DNA from: Effrenium voratum
Lineage: Eukaryota > Sar > Dinophyceae > Suessiales > Symbiodiniaceae
Direction: 5' to 3'
Assembly: GCA_963377175.1 (NCBI GenBank)
Contig: CAUJNA010003737.1
Span: forward strand, 62,001 to 126,000
Length of the DNA: 64,000 bases
The position numbers were made by a program, and so were the translations under genes. Below are positions 27,206 to 36,297 of the stretch, piece after piece (positions within the stretch are counted from its first letter, which is position 1; each line of letters begins with the position of its first letter). The notes under the pieces were generated by a model. It was not told the DNA's origin, made no database searches, and was given only the letters and a program-made list of their open reading frames with translations.

Positions 27206-30200
27206 GGAGAATTGCTGTTTTTTCAGGAGTGCCTTGCTTTTCAGGATGGTGATCGCAGTGACAATGTCTTGAAGCAGCTCAAGGAGTACGTGCAAGGACT
27301 CTGGTGCAAACTGGCAGTGCCTTCGTGCAAGCGCATGATTCTGAGCTTTCCATTCCTTGGATACTTTGAGGTTGCTGTACCAGAGGCGGCCACCGATGTC
27401 AAGGTGTACGAGGCCTTCCACAAGGCTGTTGGGACAGACCGTGAGTTTTGGAAGTATCAGACAGCTACGCAGTTGTGCATGTATGGGCCTGTGACCGCAT
27501 CGCCGCTTGTGCATTGGCTTGTCCAACCCTTTCGGACTGTTCAGGGGTTCATTTGCGCGGTCAACGACAGAAACACACATGATTCGGCAGTGCAACTAAT
27601 ATTCCAGATTCGGCTGCTTGCACAGCTTGAATGCCGAGAGTTGTACCTCATGCGTATCCAGCCCAATCCTGTGGGGACCGATGACCGGCTTGTGCTCATG
27701 TCGAGGGTGTTTCGGCCAGTCGACGTCATTTCGACCATGTTTCAGGACGCGGTTTGCTCTGCTTATTTCAATTTCTTGATTCAGCCATTTTGTGACGATT
27801 CGCAACAGGGCATCCGCCTTCGCATTCGGCTGTGGAAGGGGGTCATTTTTGCTGGATATGTCAGAAGGGACACGCCGCTGAATCTGGTACACGAAGCATG
27901 GGCTTACGCATGTTCCTGGTTTGCTGAGGTTGATGGACCGATTCGTACCATCCTCAATGGCCGATCCGCAATGCCTGGCACCCTGTTGAGTGACCATATC
28001 AGTCCCGACGCCAAGCATGCCACCATACACATCCTCCGGCCACTCCATGGAGGTGGTACCGTTGTGCCTGACGTTGTATCGGTTGACGCAGCCGACGAGT
28101 TTATCCCACAGCAATCTCCGCCGGATTCCTCGCACATCCCGTTGATACAGGAGGCATGGTGCACTTGCAAGCCTGTGCATCGCAAGCCTGTCAACATCTT
28201 GTCCATGACAGCCACGTGTGTGTGGAAGCAGGCAGGTTCGGGTACACTCTCTGCTGTACTTCCCTTGGATGATGGTATTCGCCTTATAGGAGAATGGGAT
28301 CAGACCGGCGTCCTGACTCATTTTGAGCTCCTTGGGTGGACATTCCAATGCCTTCGCCAATATTCTACGTTGCACCTGCGAATTGTGGACCAGGCTGACT
28401 CCTCAGTGCCGGCCACTGTCATTGCACTCACCGATTTGCTTTTTGCACAATATGTTTGTACTTTCGAGATTGCTGCAGGATTGACGGCCGGTTCCCTCAA
28501 CAAATCCGTTGACCTCAAGGTCAAGACCATTACTGGCCTATCCTTATTTGCACGTGTTCCTGCTGGCACCAAGGCCGTTGTGTTGCATCGTGCATGGATG
28601 TTTGCGGCCGCGTGGACCGGTGTGAACAATGTGATTCGCCTCGTTACCGGTGGTAGACAGATCATGCCGAGTATCGCTTTCAGGAGCCAGCCGAAGGGAA
28701 GAACCAACGCTGTTCATGTCATCATCTTTCCCTTGCATGGAGGTGGGGGCAACTCTGAGCCGGCAGACGATCTGGTCTCCTTGCTCACACGTACCATGTG
28801 CTTGCAGGGGGCTGAGCAGGATGAATCCCAAGCATTTGCTCAAAAGGTTGTTGCCCAGCTTGGGGCTGCACGTATCCGCCGTGTGTGCACAGATACACGG
28901 CCCGAACACATTGGGAAGGGCCTCAGAGGGTTGGCGTCGGCCGCGAGTGTCAAACTCCCGAGCATGCAGCTCGCTGTGCAAAAATCATCCGGATCCAAAG
29001 CTGTGAAACGCCTGACAGTGCCGCACCAGGCGACACACTTCACCCTTGTGCCCGGATTTGCAAAGACACAGGAAGGCACTGCTGCCACCATTATTCATGA
29101 TATGGCCGAGCACTGTGGGCCTGCCGTCATCCTCTTGGATGCGGAAGCCGCTGCACCCTGGCTTCAAGAACCACAGACATTTGATCACCCACTCGCCTTG
29201 ATGGTTCTTGGTACTCAGTGCAAATGTGCTCTTCAAGACGCATGTACCACCATGCATATCCCGGCACATGACGCCGCTCATCAGCCCGTGGTCCTGAGTG
29301 TTTGTGCCCATCAACTTGGGAAGAAGGCCATACGTTTCGGACATGATGCCGTTGGCAAGGTTGCTGTCGCTGATACGCGTCCATGCGTGTTCAATGTCTT
29401 TCGTGACGACTGCTCGCAAGATCTGTGGACGCAGGTGCTCGCAGCCCCAGTTAAAACTGCGCTCGGCTTATTTCAAGAAGGAACCGCCGTTTTGTGTGGC
29501 AAACCTTGGAAGCGCCGATGGGTCTGTCAGGCCAAGGAGTGTGAGCCAACCCGTGCTGAGCTCTTTGCCTTTACGGGGTTCCTGAGGACGCAGAGCCTTG
29601 AGAAGATCTTGTTTCAATCTGGATTGAATCATGTCTTTGTACAACCCATCACCCCGATTGAGGTCGCCAAGGAACCCTACGTGATCCTGCCCCTTGCAGA
29701 GGCACGTGCATCTGCACTGTTGCTCATCAAGAAAATTCCTGAGCACAAAGGACTCACAAGATCGCGTAAAGGCTATGGTGCACGCCTCTCTGAGGCCGAC
29801 TATCCAGCTGTATGGACACGGCTTTTTCCCAATGAGACTCAACCTGAGCTCAAACTTGGTCTCCTCTTGTTTCGGCTGCAACCCACGCCCCGGGGAATCG
29901 ATGCTAGTGATTTACGTCGGTGGTTGCAGGATATCAAGTGGCACAACACCACTGTTGTGCGAAGCGTTGCCAGCGATGTGTGGTTAGTTGCCGCCTTGAC
30001 TGCACCGCCTGCTGAGTTTATGCAGATGAATCACCACACGGTTTTGGCCAAGCCCGTGCAACGAAGGTTTGCCGGTAATCGCATTACTAACCCTGTGCTC
30101 GCAGGCCAGCCGCCTGTGTTGAGTGTAACCACGCAGAATCCGACCATCGCTGATGGCCCTCAGGATCCGCTTGTTGCATCCGACCCTTGGGAGAAGGCTT

Positions 30201-30562
30201 TGCAATCCCGTGGCAGACAGACCATTTCCCTCAAGGCGACCCCGCCGCCTTCCACCCAATTGGAGCAAAGGGTGAATCAACAGGAGAAGCAGCTTGCCGA
30301 ACTCAAGACGGCCATGTCCAGCATGGAAAAGCGCCAAGATGCCGTTCAGAAGGATGTTAATCAAGTGCATCAACAGATCAAGAAGCTCGACACCTCGTTT
30401 GATGAGAGCTTACGCAAATGTGTCGCCCAGCAGGATCGCAGAATGAAGGACGGATTTGATGAGCTGAAATCTCTCCTTATGGAGTTGTCGGCTTCTGGGG
30501 CTCGTCCGCCTTCCAAGCGTGTACGTGACGTTGAAGATGAAGATGAAGAGATGGGTGGTTGA
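27206..30562 (+). CDS. LINE ORF1 (5'-truncated), coiled-coil C-terminus
   Basis: About 1118 codons are open from the junction to TGA. Codons before 27206 on this frame belong to the antisense shadow of the fibre gene and were excluded. The first 600 residues contain repeated copies of a domain of about 150 residues; each ends with an RLV or RLI ... SLHGGG-type segment (PLHGGGTVVP, PLHGGGGNSEP), which looks like an internal duplication. Residues about 1015-1090 are a coiled coil (LEQRVNQQEKQLAELKTAMS ... VNQVHQQIKKLDTSF), followed by a basic/acidic tail (PSKRVRDVEDEDEEMGG). LINE ORF1 proteins trimerise through coiled coils and bind element RNA. No zinc knuckle was seen. Confidence 0.75.
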   Translation, partial: GELLFFQECLAFQDGDRSDNVLKQLKEYVQGLWCKLAVPSCKRMILSFPFLGYFEVAVPEAATDVKVYEAFHKAVGTDREFWKYQTATQLCMYGPVTASPLVHWLVQPFRTVQGFICAVNDRNTHDSAVQLIFQIRLLAQLECRELYLMRIQPNPVGTDDRLVLMSRVFRPVDVISTMFQDAVCSAYFNFLIQPFCDDSQQGIRLRIRLWKGVIFAGYVRRDTPLNLVHEAWAYACSWFAEVDGPIRTILNGRSAMPGTLLSDHISPDAKHATIHILRPLHGGGTVVPDVVSVDAADEFIPQQSPPDSSHIPLIQEAWCTCKPVHRKPVNILSMTATCVWKQAGSGTLSAVLPLDDGIRLIGEWDQTGVLTHFELLGWTFQCLRQYSTLHLRIVDQADSSVPATVIALTDLLFAQYVCTFEIAAGLTAGSLNKSVDLKVKTITGLSLFARVPAGTKAVVLHRAWMFAAAWTGVNNVIRLVTGGRQIMPSIAFRSQPKGRTNAVHVIIFPLHGGGGNSEPADDLVSLLTRTMCLQGAEQDESQAFAQKVVAQLGAARIRRVCTDTRPEHIGKGLRGLASAASVKLPSMQLAVQKSSGSKAVKRLTVPHQATHFTLVPGFAKTQEGTAATIIHDMAEHCGPAVILLDAEAAAPWLQEPQTFDHPLALMVLGTQCKCALQDACTTMHIPAHDAAHQPVVLSVCAHQLGKKAIRFGHDAVGKVAVADTRPCVFNVFRDDCSQDLWTQVLAAPVKTALGLFQEGTAVLCGKPWKRRWVCQAKECEPTRAELFAFTGFLRTQSLEKILFQSGLNHVFVQPITPIEVAKEPYVILPLAEARASALLLIKKIPEHKGLTRSRKGYGARLSEADYPAVWTRLFPNETQPELKLGLLLFRLQPTPRGIDASDLRRWLQDIKWHNTTVVRSVASDVWLVAALTAPPAEFMQMNHHTVLAKPVQRRFAGNRITNPVLAGQPPVLSVTTQNPTIADGPQDPLVASDPWEKALQSRGRQTISLKATPPPSTQLEQRVNQQEKQLAELKTAMSSMEKRQDAVQKDVNQVHQQIKKLDTSFDESLRKCVAQQDRRMKDGFDELKSLLMELSASGARPPSKRVRDVEDEDEEMGG

Positions 30563-30701
30563 CGGTTTTGGCAACGGAATCAGCCGTTGCGTGTCGACCC
30601 ACTGGTACGGGTTCCCGTGTGTGCTCACCGGGCAATACATCCCGTGCCCACCGTACAATCCACATTTTACAACTTGTGCCTGAACATAGGGGTTCTGCTA
30701 G

Positions 30702-33700
30702 TCACAGACCGGAAAGACGGTCGATGACTTTGATGCATTCAGGGGAGTATGTGTAGGCCAAGCTGCGAATCCCGGGCCTTCTGGCTCCGATACTGCCATC
30801 TATGAGGATGTTACCCTTTCTGTTTTAAATCCTACCAGTCTTTATACCCATCACGATGAGATCATTGAACATCCTTCAGATGTACAGTTTTTGTCGGAAA
30901 CTTCAACCACCATAGATGCTCAAAAAAGTGTCCGTAGTCAAATGCGTGGATCAGGTAAGCGCGTCGTATTCGGTGCACCTTCACCTGATAAAACTCGAAG
31001 TAAGGACCCCAGACAAGCATGTGTCCGTGGTCACGCATGTGGCGTTGCTTGCATAACACGCCTTTCCATTAAACCGTTGCCATGCGATGATGGTCCCACT
31101 GGCATGTATAATGCCGGTCGAATTATGAGATGTCTTGTCCAGATCGGACCATGTGCCGTGCAGTGCGTTGTTATTTACGGTCTGACCACCTGTACGGGAC
31201 AAGCTGCTGCCAATGATGCCTTGTTTGCTGAAGCCGTGTCTTGGGTTCAAGCTTACAGCGGCTACAGCATACTTGCGGGGGATTTCAATATGCCACCTTC
31301 AAGTGCACCAGCATTGCAGCCCCTGTTCCAGAAGGGCTTTGTTGATGTCATTCAGTACTATCAGTCAACCCGCAGTGTCTCTTTAGCGCCTACGTGTAAT
31401 GAAGCCACACACAACGACACTATGATCTTCCCTTCGCAGATGTTACCTTGGATTCAGAGGGTTCAAACTCGCACTGATCTCAGGCTTTCTAATCACGCTC
31501 CCCTTTTTGTACACCTTACTGTGCCGCAATCCAAACCGGATTACTTTGTGTGGAGCCTGCCTAGTAGTTGGGCGGACCTGCCTCTGCCATGGTCCGAGCT
31601 TGATGCTGTGTATCAGCAACAAGCTGATTCGATCCTCCTGGACGAATCCATTTGGGATAATGCGCTTGATACAATTGATGTGTGGAAATTGTGGGCTGGA
31701 TGTGTGGAGCAATCTGTTGCGGTGTTGCACCAACGTCACACTGGCCGTCGACTGCCAGAGCATTACCGTGGAAGGTGCCGTTGGGAACCTCTTGCATTTG
31801 AACCTCCTCACAGGCCTCTTGACTCTGGGCGACAGGATGAGTATCAGCCCCCAGTGGCGTGTACTTCTGTGTTTGCGCAGCAACGTGTCAAGCAAGTCCG
31901 TAGGCTTTCCACCTTGTTGACCATGAGGCGTGCTTTTGACTTGCATGGTTGGCATCAATATGATAGCCACAGACGATGGCTTCACCTGCAGGAACTTTGG
32001 CATGCTATTACGGTCGCCCCCGGATACCAACGGGGGTGGCCCAACTGGCTCGCGACCAACGCACATGTCTGTGTGTACTCAGCACAGTGTCCCGATGTTA
32101 CCCAGCTTGAGATACTCTTGACTGTTGCACGTGATGATGCCAATGCGGTTGTGAGCATGGCTAATAAGGCACGGAGGGCGGCCCGCCAGGCCGCCAGTGA
32201 CCATGATGTCCGAGCTTGTGGCCTCCGTGAGCACTTCCGTGCCATCAAAGGTGAATCTGTACCACCGGTAACATGGGTCATGCAGCCGTGTTCTTCTCCG
32301 GCCAAACTTGTCCGTTCTCCCAAAGGTACAGTGAGACTGAAACTTGCCGACCCAAGTGAAATACCATATGGCTCTCAATGTCGGTTTGGCACTGCGGCAC
32401 TGCTTGTTTCCGAAGTGCGTGGTCCCATTGCGCATGCTCAACACCTCTCAGGGGACGTTCCCACTACGGGCACTTTTACCTTCAATCGTGTTATCAACAC
32501 GGTGGAGGACCTTACCTCGGCCATTGATGATTACTGGAATCGAATTTGGAGTCGGGGCAGATCATTCCATGACTGGCCCAGTGAAGACTGGAATGCTGCT
32601 GATCACATCCTTGATGAGCTTGCAATTGACTCTCCCGAAATTGAGATTCAATGGCATGACATTGACCAGTGGATCTCCATAATTAAGACTCTGCCCAACA
32701 ATAAGGCACGTGGTGCTGACGGCTGGAGTTTTGAGGAATTCAAGTGCCTGCCGAGACCTGCGTTGAAACATCTTGCATGTTTGATGGAGCGGGTCCAGCA
32801 TGATGGCCAATGGCCAAGTGCGGCTATGCAAGCCAAACTTATACTCTTGCCTAAGAGTAAGGACGCCAATTCCATCGGCGACACACGCCCCATCACTGTA
32901 CTTGGGTGCCTTAATCGCCTTTTTAGTCGTTTTATTTCGTCTAGCATCATCCCTTCTTGGTCCCAATGGTTTTTCGAGGGTATCTCGTGTGGCCTTAAAG
33001 GGCGCGGTGTCAATGATATCACCTTAGATGCCCAGGACCGTTTGGAAAAATGCTTGGCTGAACGCATCTCCTTCGGTGGGTTTGTATTGGACCTACGTAA
33101 GGCCTTTAATTTTGTTGGTCGCCAGTTGGCTCACAAAGTTCTTTGCCGCTTGGGTGTTCCTAGGGCGGCCTCCTTGACTTGGATACGGTCGCTGTATGAC
33201 TTGCAACGTTGGCCAGTAGTTGGCGGCCGCATTGATGCCGCCATACCTTCAACATGTGGTATACCGGAAGGCGACGGGATGTCGGTTCTGTGTATGCTTG
33301 CCATTTGCCTGCATTTCCACGCTTACCTCAAACTCGCCGGAGTCGATCCCACAGCGTATGCAGATAACTGGTCCTGGACTTCACAGTCTGCGCGTTGTCA
33401 CCATGATGCCTTTGGACGCATGCAACGCCTCACAGATGCATTCAAGATGCCGGTTGCACTTGATAAATCTTGGTGCTGGGGTACTGATCTGCCCATGCGT
33501 CAGGCTTGGCAAGGTATTTTGACACATTACCAGGTGCCTCCTGACCAAGTGTCCATTGTTGACCACGCCAAGGACCTCGGAATACTCTTTCGGTATACAC
33601 GTAAGATAGTTGCATGTGACTTTGATGCGAGGGTACAACTTGCTACTGACATGGCTTACCGGGTGTATCGTGTTACCCCTGATTTTGCTGTCCGTGCGAG

Positions 33701-34529
33701 ACTCATCACGGGTGGAATTTGGTCTAGAGTGCTCTACGGGTTGGAGTTCCAGTTTATGGGACCAGCCAATTTTGCAAAGCTCAGGCGTGCAGCCACTACG
33801 GCTTTGGTTGGCCCGTGGCACAATGCCTCGACGATTTTGTCGCGCGCGGCGGTGTCCTCATACTTGGTTGATCCGCTTCTGTATGTGGTCATCAGTATGC
33901 TGCGGGCGCTTCAAAAATGGTACTGGAAGTCACCCGATCGTGTGATGGCCTTCTGTGAAAGGGTCCATGCCTTTGACGGTGATCGTGCTATCGGCTCGGC
34001 ATCTTCATGTGCCTTGTATCTACGTGAAGTAGGCCTCACACTGGGTCCCACTGGGTTGGTCAGCGGAACGGCTGGCGTCAGTTTTCGCATCCAGAGTGTC
34101 GATAAAACTGAACTTGAGCGTTCCCTTCACTATGTGTGGACTTGTCGCATCATGCACGGTGTAGGTGGCCGTAAAGGAATTCCGACTCAAGTGCCCTTTG
34201 ACTTGCAGACCACCCGTGAAGCTTTCAGAGCGTTGCCACGGCATGTGCAAAAAAGTGCAGTCATGAATATCACCGGAGTCGCTGTGAGTGGCGCCCGCAA
34301 ATTTCACCAATGGGGACCACAGTGGGCTGATCAATACTGTGTTCTCTGTCAATGCCAGGATACTACGCAACATCGAGTCTTCGAGTGCCCAATTGGTGAT
34401 GAGTGCAGAGGGAACCATTCTGATACTGTCACATGGCTCCGTGACCAGAGACCTGAATGGACACATCTTGCGGTGGCTCACCAATGCCCAGCAGAACCCA
34501 TCCTGGGGCAGGGAGTTGCCTACGCTTGA
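30702..34529 (+). pseudogene. LINE ORF2: endonuclease and reverse transcriptase
   Basis: The frame is open from after a TAG at 30699; no ATG is obvious. An AP-type endonuclease is present: LSVLNPTSL, VQFLSETSTT, CITRLSIKPL, LAGDFNMPPS and SNHAPLFVHL, corresponding to the Asn, Glu, Asp and final His blocks of the exonuclease-endonuclease-phosphatase fold. The RT has LILLPKSKDANSIGDTRPIT, FVLDLRKAFNFVGR (motif A), GIPEGDGMSVLCM (motif B) and PTAYADNWSWTS (motif C, reading YADN where most RTs have YADD). A Cys/His cluster (CVLCQCQDTTQHRVFECP) closes the RT region, as in many LINEs. It nicks target DNA and primes cDNA synthesis. The frame stops at 34529, while RNase H continues in frame 1, so a frameshift near 34510 breaks the polyprotein. 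Confidence 0.85.
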
Positions 34530-35301
34530 TCCGCCACCATGTTGCGATGTGGTATGCTGGACATTCTACACTGATGGCACCTGCCAGATGCCTGATGTAC
34601 AGGCAGCCAGCCGTGCTGCTTGGGGCGTGATACAAGATGTATATCCAAGTGATGACGACCGCCTCCGTGTCGCCACCGGCCCGGGAAATGGGACTGCCAT
34701 CCCCGATGGATTGTTGTGCGCTGCGTGCGGACTATGCCCCGGACATCAGTCACCGCTAAGGGCTGAACTGTGTGCAGTATGGGCGGCTATGCAACTTGTT
34801 CGTGTGCAGGACTCCGACTTACCTGTCGATATTTACACGGATTGTCAGGCAGCAGTTGACTTAGTTGCCCGCCTTCACCGCTGGAAGCCGCGTGGATATT
34901 TGGCTCTGCCGGAACCATGTATGAATCATGACCTCGCGATGGCTATCTGGGATTCGTGGCCTGTTGGTCATGTTGTCAGTACGCTGGACTGGTGGGGCAT
35001 CACCGCCAACCACTTAGCTGATAGACTTGCAAATACAGCACTCGGTACGGAGACATCTGCTGTGGTTGCCCTTGCTGATACAATTGCTTCTCACAAACGC
35101 CAAGAGCGTGACCAGCTTCAGCAAGCCTTGAATTTCCTGGTTGAATTGGCCTTGGTACGTAAGGAAGCTATTGAGGCGCATGAGAAGGCCACTAGTGAAC
35201 CTACGGATCCGGATCCTGACCCTGCCGTACCTGGTACTGGGCATGAACCGCGCCCCATTCCACGTGAGATTGCTGCCCTGCGTCACCTGGGCACCTGGTA
35301 G
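34500..35301 (+). pseudogene. LINE ORF2: RNase H domain
   Basis: This is the frame 1 continuation of ORF2. Catalytic blocks are visible: CWTFYTDGTCQ (Asp), SPLRAELCAVWAAMQL (Glu), VDIYTDCQAAVDL (Asp) and ITANHLADRLANTAL (final Asp), all intact. A long helical, charged linker (residues ERDQLQQALNFLVELALVRK) and a Pro/Asp-rich stretch follow. It removes the RNA from the cDNA:RNA hybrid. A second frameshift near 35270 moves the remaining C-terminus to frame 0. Confidence 0.85.
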
Positions 35302-35849
35302 CGACGACGCCTCGCATCCTTCCCTTCACAGAACTGACTCCACAACAAGCTGTCTGCTGTAATGTTGGTGGACGAATTGCTGATCTAGTGTGGCAGTGGC
35401 TCCATACCATACAATGGCCGGATGGTCCCCCTGCCCCCCATGATTGGGCAGTCGCGCGGCCCCTGCTATATCGGGCGTTGGAAGAGCAGATTTCTCACTT
35501 GAGAATGACCGTGGCGCACCTGCAGAACGTTACTATGTATAACTTGACACCTGTAGATTTGACACCGTCTTCGGTGTCGCCTACATCTCTTCGGGTGTTG
35601 GGGTTCTACCGTGCTCGCCAGGGTTTCATTGCCCGACCAGGCCTGCGACAGGGACAGCGGACAGTTGAATTGGCCCACGCCTGCTTGAAGAAGCAGGGGT
35701 ATCCGACCAACCTCAATTTTGTGGTTGACATCCCCCTTGGGCCCTATGACTTGCATTGTGACCGCGACTTTGGTGATCAGGATAAGAATTCGCAGAGCCG
35801 CAGGGGTATGCGTGACAAGATGCGACGTGCTTTACTGAAGGCCAGATAG
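35302..35849 (+). pseudogene. LINE ORF2 C-terminal extension
   Basis: Frame 0 carries PRILPFTELTPQQAVCC, GGRIADLVWQWLHTIQWP, SLRVLGFYRARQGFIARPGL and a basic end (QSRRGMRDKMRRALLKAR) to TAG at 35847. It is linked in sense to the RNase H frame. I know no named domain; the basic terminus could bind RNA. Confidence 0.55.
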
Positions 35850-36285
35850 GCCCTCAGTGTGGTGCAACTTCTTTTCTTGTGCATGCACACTAGTGTGGCA
35901 GATTCGCCGGCCATCATAGCTCAGATTGAGCTATCCTTTTCCATGGCTTCCTCGCTGTATAGCGAATGCAACCTTTGCACGCTTTTCTGCGGGATATGTG
36001 ATGATCCTTTACCTTTTTGACTGGTGATCGGTCCGCAATCGGACATTTTCCGCCGGAGTGGCGCCTCTTTTGTCCCGCCTTTTTGGGGTGGTTTTGTTCC
36101 CCCTGTTGCGGTTTTTGGGTTCCTCCTTGTTGACGGGCTTTTCCTGCCTCGCGGGGCGTTTCCAATCGGATGGTGGCTCGTCTTATTCGACCACCTTCGT
36201 CTCACCATTTCAGCGTCAGGCTCACGCTACGGCCGGGGCCTGATGCAGCGGCCAAACAGTGCCGCATTGCAAAAAAGTGTAAAAA
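35850..36285 (+). other. LINE 3' UTR and A-rich tail
   Basis: This is 436 bp without coding potential. It includes a small palindrome (AGCTCAGATTGAGCT at 35918) and GATCGGTCCGCAATCGGAC near 36027, then T/G-rich sequence, ending GCAAAAAAGTGTAAAAA against the right target duplication. Stem-loops near LINE 3' ends are commonly what the RT recognises; which one matters here is unknown. Confidence 0.6.
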
Positions 36286-36297
36286 GTGCCCGCCGAC
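36286..36297 (+). repeat. Right target-site duplication of the LINE
   Basis: GTGCCCGCCGAC directly follows the A-rich tail and matches 27194-27205 base for base. Confidence 0.9.

Larger units (their letters stand above)
27206..36285 (+). mobile_element. 9.08-kb non-LTR retrotransposon (LINE) with 12-bp target duplication
   Basis: The element is bounded by GTGCCCGCCGAC on both sides and ends in an A-rich tail (GCAAAAAAGTGTAAAAA). It carries ORF1 with a coiled coil, then endonuclease, RT and RNase H with a C-terminal extension, and a 436-bp 3' UTR. ORF1 is open across the 5' boundary with no start codon, so the copy is 5'-truncated. Two frameshifts (about 34510 and 35270) and a stop at 30699 upstream of the endonuclease indicate a mildly decayed copy. 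It is inserted antisense in the fibre gene. Confidence 0.9.

Noticed and set aside
26144..27595. Minus-strand ORF of 483 codons
   Set aside because: It spans the LINE boundary and is a shifted frame of the fibre gene; His/Arg-rich shadow.
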